64,000 nt of DNA from Telluribacter roseus. Its GTDB lineage: Bacteria > Bacteroidota > Bacteroidia > Cytophagales > Spirosomataceae. Below the pieces are notes generated by a model. The model was not told the origin of the DNA. It did not search any database and saw only the letters and a program-made list of their open reading frames with translations. The position numbers and the translations under genes were made by a program. The DNA is taken from positions 620,001 to 684,000 of the forward strand of contig NZ_JAFEUV020000001.1 in the NCBI RefSeq assembly GCF_017355915.2, given 5' to 3'. Position 1 is the stretch's first letter. Each line of letters starts with the position of its first letter. Of the stretch, positions 16,619 through 24,384 are shown piece after piece.

Positions 16619-17407
16619 CTATTTCAATACAGGGAGCCCAAGTAAATATAATTTCTTTGCTTTTCCGACTATGCGGCCCTTTTCCCAATGGTAGTCGTCG
16701 GAGTACAATCCGTCGAGCAGCGTGTCCAGATCTTCCAGCGTGTAGGTGCGGGCGTTGGATACCGCACCGTCCCAGGCAAAGAAGAGAGGGATAATGGGAA
16801 TCAGGTACGTAAATACAATCTGCTGCCAGGTCAGAGGCCGGACCAGCGGCGTGATGAAGAAGGGGATCAGGAAGTTGAGCGGAAGCGCGATCCACCACAG
16901 CCAGATGGGAAAGCTGTTGTCGCTGATCTCGAATATACAGATCGGCTGCTTCTGCTCTTTGGCATCCCGCAGTATGCCCCTTGCTACTTCGGGCCGCATG
17001 TGGTGCATACTACCGACCATGGTACGTACCCCTTTCATAGCCGGATTGACGTCCGTGGCATCCACGGGCGTAGTCAGATACCTGATGGGCTGGTCTGGTT
17101 TGTTATTGATCTGTTGGGCCAGTTCGAGGTTGGGGTACAGGTCGCTGAGTGTCAGGGTTAGATTCTGTATCCGGTGTTTCTGTCGGATGGTATTCACTAC
17201 CTCTATCATCGGTCCGCCACTACCCGAACAAAGGTCAACAATGGCCGGTGTAGGAGTATGCTTAAGCGCCCGGTAGATCAGTCCCGCCAGTTCGTCGCCC
17301 GATCCAAGCAGCCGGTGCATGACTACGATCAGTCGCGTGAGGCTGGTCCGAAGCCAATGGGGGAACCAGGCAAAATCTTCAAATTCAAAGAGGTGAATGC
17401 GCTTCAT
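16619..17407 (-). CDS. Class I SAM-dependent methyltransferase with membrane-associated C-terminus
   Basis: A 262-residue protein. The SAM-binding motif is VDLCSGSGGPMIEV, followed by LTLSDLYPN (acidic residue after strand 2) and the VGSMHHM segment. From about residue 160, hydrophobic stretches (FPIWLWWIALPLNFLIPFF and FTYLIPIIPLFFAW) suggest membrane attachment. Such proteins are annotated only as class I methyltransferases and the substrate is unknown. The start MKRIHLFEFED lies 30 bp after a TAGCTTTG -7 element. Confidence 0.8.
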   Translation of the reverse strand: MKRIHLFEFEDFAWFPHWLRTSLTRLIVVMHRLLGSGDELAGLIYRALKHTPTPAIVDLCSGSGGPMIEVVNTIRQKHRIQNLTLTLSDLYPNLELAQQINNKPDQPIRYLTTPVDATDVNPAMKGVRTMVGSMHHMRPEVARGILRDAKEQKQPICIFEISDNSFPIWLWWIALPLNFLIPFFITPLVRPLTWQQIVFTYLIPIIPLFFAWDGAVSNARTYTLEDLDTLLDGLYSDDYHWEKGRIVGKAKKLYLLGLPVLK

Positions 17408-17437
17408 GGAGAGCTAAGGTAGTTTGTGTTCGTACGG

Positions 17438-17445
17438 CAAAGCTA
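17438..17445 (-). promoter_or_regulatory. -7 element TAGCTTTG of the methyltransferase gene
   Basis: Minus-strand match to TAnnTTTG, 30 bp upstream of the ATG. No TTG at the expected -33 distance was found. Confidence 0.4.
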
Positions 17446-17519
17446 TGTAAATAGTCACTCTACTTTAGCAGTCGGAGGCGCATGAGTATTAAATATTTGT
17501 TTAATACAAAAATAACTAA

Positions 17520-19727
17520 TCAAAAGGTACCATTTCCCTTGTTAAGGGCGATCCAAACGCCCTGATCACCAAAGCCGATCACATCGGCGCAGCGGTCGCC
17601 GGTCAGGTCCGTTACGAAGCGGGGGTGTTTGTCTACGTGCCAGCTCCCGGCATTGATACCAAAGTTCTTGATGACCCTGCGTACAGGATGAAAGGTACCA
17701 TCGCCCTTGCTCAAAGCTACGTAGACCCCATCATTGCCAAAACCCACAATGTCGGCCGTTCTATCTCCAGTCAGATCTGCCAGGAAGCGGGGATGCCGGT
17801 CCACCCGCCAGCCCTGATTATAGCCAAAGTCATTAAGTACTAAGCGGGGCGGCTGGAAGTTGCCCTGGCCGGTGTTAACACAGGTCCATACGCCGTCATT
17901 ACCGAAGCCTACTATATCCGCCCGTCCTTCACCCGTCAGGTCTGCCAGAATACGGGGATGTTGATTTACCCGCCAGCCCTGATTGTAGCCGAAGTTGCCG
18001 ATGACGCGGCGGGCAGGCTGGAAGCTGCCATTGCCGTTGCCCGTAGCCAGCCACACGCCATCATCAAAGAACCCTACAATATCAGCCGGAAAGTCACCGG
18101 TAACTCGGGCCACAAAACGCGGATGTTTATCTACCCGCCATCCCTGATTATAACCAAAGTTCTGAAGTACCAGGTGGTGAGGTTGGAAGGTACCATTTGG
18201 GTTGCTGATCGCAATCCAAACCCCGTGGTTGCCAAAGCCAACGAAGTCATCCCGGAAGTCGCCGTTCAGGTCCACCATCAGGCGCGGATGCTTGTCTACC
18301 CGCCACCCCTGGTTGTAGCCAAAGTCGTTAAGTACCCGTCGGGCCGGCTGAAAGGTACCATCTCCATTACCCAGAGCTGTCCAGACGCCGTCGTTGCCAA
18401 AGCCTACTAGGTCGGCTCTCAAGTCACGGGTCAGGTTAGCCAGGAGCCTGAGGTGATGGTCTACGCGCCACCCTCCGGCCTGGTACCCAAAGTTAGCCAG
18501 TACGAACCGGGGCGGCTGAAAGCTGCCATCTCCATTATTCAGGGCTGTCCATACTCCGGCATTACCAAAGCCTACTATATCGGCACGTCGGTCGCCGGTC
18601 AGATCAACCAGGAATCGCGGGTGCTGGTCTACCCGCCAGCCCTGCTCATAGCCGAAATTATTAATGATAAACCGGGACGGATCGGTTTCCGATTCCTGCG
18701 TTACAGCGCACTGGCTGTTGCCGGATAGTGCGGCTACGCCGTTGAGGTAGCTACCCGCGTAGAACTCCTGCTCGGGCGTAAGTACCAACGGGGGCGGCGT
18801 GAGGCTGTCGGGTATATGGTCGGGGAGATGCGGGGCCAGTTCCGGGGGCAGGTATTTCGCCAGAAACATCGTCACGAAGTCGGCCGTAGCTTCATCCACC
18901 AGCTTACAGGTCCCGCGTGACGGATGGCAGGGCGTAGTACCTTCGCGCAGGTAGTCCCAGTGCATCCCGTTCTCAAAAATAATTCGGTGTTTGGGCGTGC
19001 GCAGCTTCTCCCACTGGCCATGGCCGAACATAGTGGTCAGGAAATCAGAGCCACCGTGGATAAACAGCATCGGGATGTTCAGGGCCTCAATGGGCTTGGT
19101 GCCACCCGCCTGGCTATCCCAGGAGCCCCACACCCCACTCAGCGACACGTAGGCGGTTAGGTTGTTCCGTAGGGCAAAGCGCCCGGAAAGGAGGGCGCCG
19201 TAGGAGTGGCCGATGATTCCCGTAGCCGGAGGGGCCATCAGTACCTCACGGAACTCCCAGGTCTGACGCATCCAGCTGAGGGTACTTACCAGGGCTGGTA
19301 GGGCCGGATGACTGGGCGTAGCCGGATCTGTATCGCTAGAGGGTACATCCAGCACAGCTACCACATAGCCAGCCCGGGCCAGCTGAGCCGGCAGGGTCAG
19401 CCATGCCTTATACTGCTCTACCGCGCCGGGACAACTACCGTGTACGAACAGGATCAGAGGATAGCGGCCACAGCCGGCAAGTACCTGCGCTGAGAATACC
19501 GAACCATCCAGACTCGGAAAAAAGACCCGTAGGTTGACAGGCGCTCCCTGAGCAGGGGTATAGTCGCGTATGCCGTAGAAAACCGGAGTGAGGGCATTGG
19601 GTTGCCACCCGATCGGGCAGCTCGGCGGTGGAGGAATGGGCCCCTTTCTTTTACGTGGGAGGTCCTTGATGGCCGAGTGATGATCTTTGTGGGACCTGTC
19701 TTCGGGATGGAGTGATTGATCAGTCAT
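17520..19727 (-). CDS. Alpha/beta hydrolase fused to a seven-repeat lectin-like beta-propeller
   Basis: A 735-residue two-part protein starting at the ATG at 19727 (MTDQSLHPED); the open frame extends upstream only through a TTG. Residues about 40-320 are an alpha/beta hydrolase with GHSYGA (Ser175), an Asp in HGGSD (about 228) and His in MHWDY (about 256), resembling dienelactone/PAF-acetylhydrolase-like esterases. From about 350 to the end there are seven repeats of 55 residues, each built around FGYNQGWRVDKHPR and DLTGDxxADIVGFGxxGVW. The last repeat stops at GNGTF and its missing strand is present before repeat 1, as in a velcro-closed seven-bladed propeller. The repeats resemble Psathyrella velutina lectin and FG-GAP/VCBS proteins. 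No signal peptide is visible. A carbohydrate-targeted esterase is a reasonable inference. Confidence 0.82.
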   Translation of the reverse strand: MTDQSLHPEDRSHKDHHSAIKDLPRKRKGPIPPPPSCPIGWQPNALTPVFYGIRDYTPAQGAPVNLRVFFPSLDGSVFSAQVLAGCGRYPLILFVHGSCPGAVEQYKAWLTLPAQLARAGYVVAVLDVPSSDTDPATPSHPALPALVSTLSWMRQTWEFREVLMAPPATGIIGHSYGALLSGRFALRNNLTAYVSLSGVWGSWDSQAGGTKPIEALNIPMLFIHGGSDFLTTMFGHGQWEKLRTPKHRIIFENGMHWDYLREGTTPCHPSRGTCKLVDEATADFVTMFLAKYLPPELAPHLPDHIPDSLTPPPLVLTPEQEFYAGSYLNGVAALSGNSQCAVTQESETDPSRFIINNFGYEQGWRVDQHPRFLVDLTGDRRADIVGFGNAGVWTALNNGDGSFQPPRFVLANFGYQAGGWRVDHHLRLLANLTRDLRADLVGFGNDGVWTALGNGDGTFQPARRVLNDFGYNQGWRVDKHPRLMVDLNGDFRDDFVGFGNHGVWIAISNPNGTFQPHHLVLQNFGYNQGWRVDKHPRFVARVTGDFPADIVGFFDDGVWLATGNGNGSFQPARRVIGNFGYNQGWRVNQHPRILADLTGEGRADIVGFGNDGVWTCVNTGQGNFQPPRLVLNDFGYNQGWRVDRHPRFLADLTGDRTADIVGFGNDGVYVALSKGDGTFHPVRRVIKNFGINAGSWHVDKHPRFVTDLTGDRCADVIGFGDQGVWIALNKGNGTF
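17523..18677 (-). repeat. Seven tandem 165-bp coding repeats (propeller blades)
   Basis: The DNA shows a 165-bp period with strong nucleotide conservation of the blade cores, for example the CCCGCCAGCCCTGATTATAG region near 17804 recurring near 17969. They encode the lectin-like blades of the hydrolase fusion, and the similarity could support blade gain or loss by recombination. Confidence 0.85.
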
Positions 19728-20041
19728 AGCTTTCCCCTGAGTAAGTGAATACAACGATCGAATGCATGATCCAACCAGGCCCTGAGCCAATCCTGCTGCT
19801 GAATAAGGAGGTCCGCTGTTAATATGGCTGCTAGTACTAATCTGCTTTATGTCAGTGGCCTGGGCGGTTGTGATTGTCTAATAAAGATACGGAGGTTTTG
19901 GATACGGAACCTAAGATTTTAGTGACCGGTACAGGGGGATTGGCTGATGGTAAGTTGCTGTTTTTCATAACTATTTTGCCTTTTCCGGCTTTACATGTAT
20001 GTAGCCAGGTATGGCTACCAGGACAACCAACCATTTTAGAG
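19728..20041. other. Intergenic region between divergent genes
   Basis: A 314-bp region between the hydrolase-lectin gene (left) and the discoidin-like gene (right). An open frame continues upstream of 20042 to a TTG at 19874, but its product does not look like part of the discoidin family. No clear TAnnTTTG promoter on either strand. Confidence 0.5.
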
Positions 20042-20521
20042 ATGATGCGGAAAAGAATTATAGATCAGGACCCGGGAAAAGCATCTGCTGCGGAGGGGAA
20101 GTGGCTGGATGTAAAAGACCTGGCTCAGGTAGAAGTGACTTCGGAGGATGAAGCCTTTCCTATCGAGGATGCATTTGAGACGTACGATGGTTCATCGGGC
20201 TGGCGGGCATCCGAGCCGGGCAAGCAGACCATCCGGGTTATCTTTGATGAACCACAGCGAATACATACGATACACCTCTACTTCCAGGAGGAGCAACACG
20301 CCCGGACTCAGGAGTTTCTGCTACGGTGGTCACCGGATGAGGGGCAATCCCTGCGGGAGATTGTACGGCAGCAGTACAACTTCAGTCCTGACTCCTCCAC
20401 CGAGGAGCAGGAAACCTATACCGTCAACCTGGAAGAAGTAAAAGTAGTGGAGCTAACGATAAAACCTGATGTGGGTGGAGGAAGCGCCTGTGCGTCGGTT
20501 TTGAGATTTTGTATGGCTTAA
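20042..20521 (+). CDS. Discoidin/F5-8-type-C-like protein of unknown ligand
   Basis: About 159 residues from the ATG-ATG at 20042, which gives MMRKRIIDQDPG and fits the start of family members I recall (RIID..., then EWLDV.DLA.VE.TSED). The body has SGWRASEPG, IRVIFDEPQRIHTIHL.F, TQEFLLRWSPD and IVRQQYNFSP segments, a beta-sandwich pattern like discoidin/F5-8-C domains. No signal peptide with this start. It is divergently transcribed from the hydrolase-lectin fusion. Ligand and role are unknown; carbohydrate binding is only suggested by the fold. Confidence 0.7.
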   Translation: MMRKRIIDQDPGKASAAEGKWLDVKDLAQVEVTSEDEAFPIEDAFETYDGSSGWRASEPGKQTIRVIFDEPQRIHTIHLYFQEEQHARTQEFLLRWSPDEGQSLREIVRQQYNFSPDSSTEEQETYTVNLEEVKVVELTIKPDVGGGSACASVLRFCMA

Positions 20522-20576
20522 AGTAGCTGGTACTTATTTGAAAATAATAGGTTTGAAGTTATTGTCTTGAGCATAA

Positions 20577-20600
20577 ACGGCCTGTGTCCCCACAGGCCGT
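20577..20600. repeat. Palindromic repeat, family 2, copy 1
   Basis: ACGGCCTGTG-TCCC-CACAGGCCGT, perfect 10-bp arms with a 4-nt loop, between two converging genes. It belongs to the family seen at 44263 and 45196 and may act as a bidirectional terminator here. Confidence 0.7.
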
Positions 20601-20617
20601 GGTAAGAAGCATTGAAT

Positions 20618-21169
20618 CTATAAACTCATGTATCTTTCCCTAAGTCTACAAGCATTATTAAGGTCAAAATGAAGATCTAGTGCTAGTTTGAAAACCTCAT
20701 CAGCAGTTGTACGCTTATCTAGTACTAATTTGGGTGATATAGATGAAGTTTTTAAGAAATCGAATAACTCTTCAGCAGCATCGTTCTTATAAGTATTAGA
20801 ATCAACTATTTCCTTAGATTTAACTTTAACTTCGTATGGCAGTTTTGGACCATTGATGAAATAATCTAGATATTTGAAGAAGTTAGGATCTTCAAATATT
20901 GCTTCACCCTTTTTGCCATTCCGCTCGAAGCCTTGTTGTATTGACTTTTTAATTGCACCAACTGCGCCAACGTTGTACTCGGGATCAGTAAAAAACTTTA
21001 CCCGATGGTCAGGTATTGCTTTTCGAAGAAGCAAGCTTTTCATCATTTGTTTTGATGCTTGTGCAGCTTTTTTATATTCTTCATTATTATTTGGAGGAGT
21101 AAAGTTATTGAGGTCGTCTAGCAATAATTCTTCCTCGTGTGTAAGAGTGATTGGCAGCATAAAATTCAA
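20618..21169 (-). CDS. AT-rich hypothetical protein
   Basis: A 183-residue soluble, charged and mostly helical protein (begins MNFMLPITLTHEEELL). The gene is clearly more AT-rich than its neighbours and uses codons such as AAA, GAA and TTA heavily, suggesting recent acquisition. No motif, signal peptide or membrane segment was recognised. It sits between the family-2 palindrome and the copper-monooxygenase-like operon on the same strand, but shares no obvious role with it. Confidence 0.55.
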   Translation of the reverse strand: MNFMLPITLTHEEELLLDDLNNFTPPNNNEEYKKAAQASKQMMKSLLLRKAIPDHRVKFFTDPEYNVGAVGAIKKSIQQGFERNGKKGEAIFEDPNFFKYLDYFINGPKLPYEVKVKSKEIVDSNTYKNDAAEELFDFLKTSSISPKLVLDKRTTADEVFKLALDLHFDLNNACRLRERYMSL

Positions 21170-21227
21170 TAGTATATTCAGTATAGTGTCAAATTTGAAA
21201 CTGTGAGATTAACTTTTTAACAAAACT

Positions 21228-22880
21228 TTACAACGTAGTTGTATCCTTCACCTTCGCATCAAACACACCTGTAATCACCTGACCATTTCGCTTGATCTGT
21301 AAGAAGATGCGGTATTGGCCATCTTTGGGGAAGGAGTAGGGGAAGGTAATGCGGTTGGTGTGTGCTTCGCCGTTGTGGGTACTGCCTTTCATCTCCATAC
21401 CCATTTCCTTCATCAGGTAGGCTTCGCGCTCGGCGGAGGGTAGGGTCTTGAGGCGGGACAGGTATCGGTCTATGCTGTCACGGAATACCTTCGGGTCGGG
21501 GCGTTTGTAGATGCGGGTGGTATCGGCTATGCGTCCTTTGAGCGACTGCTCGGCGGCCATGGCGTAGGTACCTACCGGATGCAGGTGAATGTACACCGAA
21601 CCGTCGGAGCGGACTATGGCCGCGTGCCCAGGCATACCCAGGTACGGTTCCAGCTGGGCCGGTGTACCATCCGGATTGAATACCTCAAAGGCAAGCTGGT
21701 AGGGCTTACCGGCTTCGTAGGTGTTACCGGCCTTGCCTTCCCACACCACATAGGAGCCATCTTTCAACCTGGTGCGGGTACCTGGTGCACCACATACCAC
21801 TACATTTTCGTCCAGCGGTACCTGCTTCGGATTATTCAGCGGATCGGTCACGACGTAGGTATCTTCTTCGTCGGTCTGTTTGAGCGTGGTGACGGTGGGG
21901 GATAGGGCGGGTATCTCTACCGTATCCACGATGGTTTCGGCAAAGCCCGAATTACGCACAATATCGGCGTAGACCAAGTACTTACCCGCCGGCAGCCTGG
22001 GTACATAGGCCTGGAAGGTAGTACTGTCGCGGCGCTCGGGGTGGAGGTGCGCGAAGGCATCCAGTCCGGGTGTACGTACCAGAAAGAGGTGCATCAGCTT
22101 GCCGTGGTCAGGTACGAGGGTACTCAGCATACTCCCCCGGCGCTTGGTGGCCCAGCCGGTAGTGTCGATCTGCAGGCTGAACAGCCGCTGGCCGTCTTCG
22201 TTGATAATGGTAGAGTGGCCCTGCAGGGGCTTGTAGATCCACTGCCGGTAGTCGGCCGCCCAGCTATCCCACCAACTGCTGCCTCCGTACAGGACCAGCG
22301 CACATACCGCCGTAGCAATACCCATATTCATCCAGCGCTTGCGTTTCTGCCGGGCCGTCAGTACCTGGCCGGGCTTCATGATGCCGTCGCTGACACTGGC
22401 CCCGATGGCGGTTACCATCAGCAGCACCAGGAAAAGCCCCAGCCCCGTCAGGAGCCAGCCCAGTCCAGCGGGCATATCACGCTCGGCGGTCGAGACGGCT
22501 ACGATAGGTACCACCAGGTGGCCCTTCCCCTGCTTGCCATCCAGCTCGATCTGCACGCTGGATGAGCCCCATTCCATCAGCCATACAATACCCTGGTACT
22601 GCCCCGGCTGACCGGCTACGGGTACTATGTCATCGGGGGAGGGAGCGCCTTCGTCACCCGAGTGGAAGTAGATGGGGCGCGCCTGTACCGAAGTGATGCC
22701 TTCGCTTTCGGAAAATACAGTGATCTGAGCGGTACCGGGTATCACATCGGGCGGCTGCACATTGACCATGACTTTATAAGGGCCAGCCTGCCCCTGAAAC
22801 AAGACTCCCGGACTACCTACGTGGGCCTGTGCGGCTACCGCACTTAGTACCCAAACTACTATGAAGAGGAGCTTTTTCAT
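21228..22880 (-). CDS. PmoB-like periplasmic/membrane protein with N-terminal histidine, partner of the PmoC-like protein
   Basis: A 550-residue protein with a signal peptide cleaved after AQA (residues 17-19), leaving His20 as the mature N-terminus, as in PmoB/AmoB, CopC and LPMOs. Layout: N-terminal beta domain (20-135), membrane helix about 138-161, cytoplasmic loop of some 22 residues, second helix about 184-204, then a large C-terminal extracytoplasmic domain. This is the PmoB/AmoB arrangement (cupredoxin, two helices, second domain). The C-terminal part has MHLFLV...FAHLHP near 263-281 and a second IHLHP near 430, typical of copper-linked YtkA/FixH-type domains. The PmoB His-x-His pair is not visible: GQYQGIV lies where GDWHVH would be. 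The start overlaps the stop of the PmoC-like gene by 4 nt. Relationship to PmoB is inferred from architecture. Confidence 0.6.
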   Translation of the reverse strand: MKKLLFIVVWVLSAVAAQAHVGSPGVLFQGQAGPYKVMVNVQPPDVIPGTAQITVFSESEGITSVQARPIYFHSGDEGAPSPDDIVPVAGQPGQYQGIVWLMEWGSSSVQIELDGKQGKGHLVVPIVAVSTAERDMPAGLGWLLTGLGLFLVLLMVTAIGASVSDGIMKPGQVLTARQKRKRWMNMGIATAVCALVLYGGSSWWDSWAADYRQWIYKPLQGHSTIINEDGQRLFSLQIDTTGWATKRRGSMLSTLVPDHGKLMHLFLVRTPGLDAFAHLHPERRDSTTFQAYVPRLPAGKYLVYADIVRNSGFAETIVDTVEIPALSPTVTTLKQTDEEDTYVVTDPLNNPKQVPLDENVVVCGAPGTRTRLKDGSYVVWEGKAGNTYEAGKPYQLAFEVFNPDGTPAQLEPYLGMPGHAAIVRSDGSVYIHLHPVGTYAMAAEQSLKGRIADTTRIYKRPDPKVFRDSIDRYLSRLKTLPSAEREAYLMKEMGMEMKGSTHNGEAHTNRITFPYSFPKDGQYRIFLQIKRNGQVITGVFDAKVKDTTTL

Positions 22881-24100
22881 CGTTGTATCTTGTTCATCCA
22901 GTTGCCCCAGGCCAGTCCGATCCGGGATGATACGATACTAAGTACCAGTGCTATGCCGAGGCCCTGGAGCAGGTCCGGGGTAGACTGCAGCGACCACGGC
23001 CCAAACTTGTAGCGGTACTCCCAGTTGGGATCGTTGCCAAAGTACCAGTAGTGGCTGCCAAAGAACCAGTTGCGCGCATAGGGTGACTCCATCTGGAAGG
23101 CACCAAAGTACCATTGTACCACAAAGAAGATCGCAAAGAACGTGACTCCCATAACCAGGGCCAGCAGCCAGTCATTCATCTTTGGGTAGCGCATGAGCAG
23201 CCAGTCCATCGCCAGAGCAGGTACGATCAGCAGCAACGGAAACGCGAAGCCCTGGTAGTGATCAATGTGGTACAGGATAGGGCCCAGCTTGGGCTCCGCC
23301 GGGAACAGCGGGATGATCCATAGCGTGATGCACAGCATAGCCATGTACACTCCTGTGGAGGCCGTGATGGTCCAGCGGTTAGGGATGGCCCGTCCGAAGG
23401 CCAGCAGGAAGATCGGAAAGGCCGCGCAGGCAAACTGGTAGTAGCTGGAGTGATGGGAGTTCCATTTATCCATTTGCTCGGAGAGCAGCGTAAACCACAT
23501 CGACAGCAGGAAACCCGCCGACAGCGCAAACATCCAGTAGATGCGTGTATCGCGATTGGCGCGTTCGTTGGCAGTAAAATGGGTGTAAAGCTTGGTCTGG
23601 TTGCGCAGGGCGAGTACCGTTACCATGGCCCCAAACTGTACGCCAATAATACCCAGCGCCAGTACGGTATGCGGGGGCGACAGGATGGTTACGTCGAGTC
23701 CGTAGGTATTGTGCCACCAGTCGTCAAAGGGGGCGGAGGTGAGCATGGCTATGGCTCCCCAGATACAGAATATAGCGCCGAGCGAACTGTAAAAGAAGCC
23801 CCAGATCCTGACGCTCTGGGATTTCTGAGTATCGCTGCCCGCGAAGGTAGTACGCAGTACCTGAAAACCCGAAAACAGTCCGGCTACCACGGCACCCACG
23901 TACACCAGGATGTGCGGAGGCGAAAACAGCCCGTCGCGCCCGATGCTCTGGTGCCAGCAGATATCCCAGATAATGCCCGTCATGACACAGAAAGAAGAGA
24001 AGACGACGGCATATACGTACGATGGAATCCCCAGGCGGCGCGTGGTGTCGGAGGCCACGGGCTGGGCAGGCACCCAGGCAGGGTTTAGTGATTGTTCCAT
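22877..24100 (-). CDS. PmoC/AmoC-like copper membrane monooxygenase subunit (divergent)
   Basis: A 407-residue protein with about ten membrane helices. Two histidine sites match PmoC of methane monooxygenase in spacing. The first is D46-x3-H50-x12-H63 within DICWHQSIGRDGLFSPPH, like the CuC site D156/H160/H173 in PmoC (D-G-T-W-H ... R-D-T-D-F-T-P-S-H). The second is D126-x3-H130-x13-H144 within DDWWHNTYGLDVTILSPPH, like the CuD site N227/H231/H245 (N-E-W-G-H ... P-L-H), with Asp in place of Asn. The C-terminal 250 residues add about six helices of unclear origin. It is first in a two-gene operon with a PmoB-like protein. Known: PmoC holds the likely active site of CuMMOs. Inferred: a distant CuMMO relative; substrate unknown. 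An alternative is a copper-binding transporter. Confidence 0.65.
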   Translation of the reverse strand: MEQSLNPAWVPAQPVASDTTRRLGIPSYVYAVVFSSFCVMTGIIWDICWHQSIGRDGLFSPPHILVYVGAVVAGLFSGFQVLRTTFAGSDTQKSQSVRIWGFFYSSLGAIFCIWGAIAMLTSAPFDDWWHNTYGLDVTILSPPHTVLALGIIGVQFGAMVTVLALRNQTKLYTHFTANERANRDTRIYWMFALSAGFLLSMWFTLLSEQMDKWNSHHSSYYQFACAAFPIFLLAFGRAIPNRWTITASTGVYMAMLCITLWIIPLFPAEPKLGPILYHIDHYQGFAFPLLLIVPALAMDWLLMRYPKMNDWLLALVMGVTFFAIFFVVQWYFGAFQMESPYARNWFFGSHYWYFGNDPNWEYRYKFGPWSLQSTPDLLQGLGIALVLSIVSSRIGLAWGNWMNKIQR

Positions 24101-24275
24101 GAAAATAAGGTGGCGTTTAGTGGAAGTGCATATAATCCTGCTAAGGACAACCCAAACTGAGTTATCCCCTATGGATTTTTGTAAAGATAGTATGAAAAGT
24201 AGAACTTTAGAAGGGGGAGGCGGAGCTATATGTTGATGTATTACATGTGCATTTTGTAATCTATAAACGCAACAT

Positions 24276-24315
24276 ATACCAAGAAGTACCTGATCTCCTA
24301 GGTACCTCTTGGTAT
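24276..24315. terminator. Stem-loop downstream of the NlpC/P60 gene
   Basis: Arms ATACCAAGAAGTACCT and AGGTACCTCTTGGTAT pair over 16 bp with one mismatch around an 8-nt loop, about 70 bp past the NlpC/P60 stop in the 284-bp gap before the PmoC-like gene. No T-tract follows, so termination is only a possibility. The rest of the gap shows no gene. Confidence 0.4.
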
Positions 24316-24384
24316 GTATATCTATAAGTCCAATTTTAGATAAAGTAATCTACTACTTGATTACAGCAGCCTACAGTACTTTGT

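Noticed and set aside
17523-18677. Regular 165-bp repeats considered as a CRISPR or satellite array
   Set aside because: The period is far too long for CRISPR, there are no unique spacers, and the repeats are in frame and encode propeller blades.
19874-20041. N-terminal extension of the discoidin-like gene from a TTG
   Set aside because: Family members appear to begin near RIID; the added residues look non-coding.
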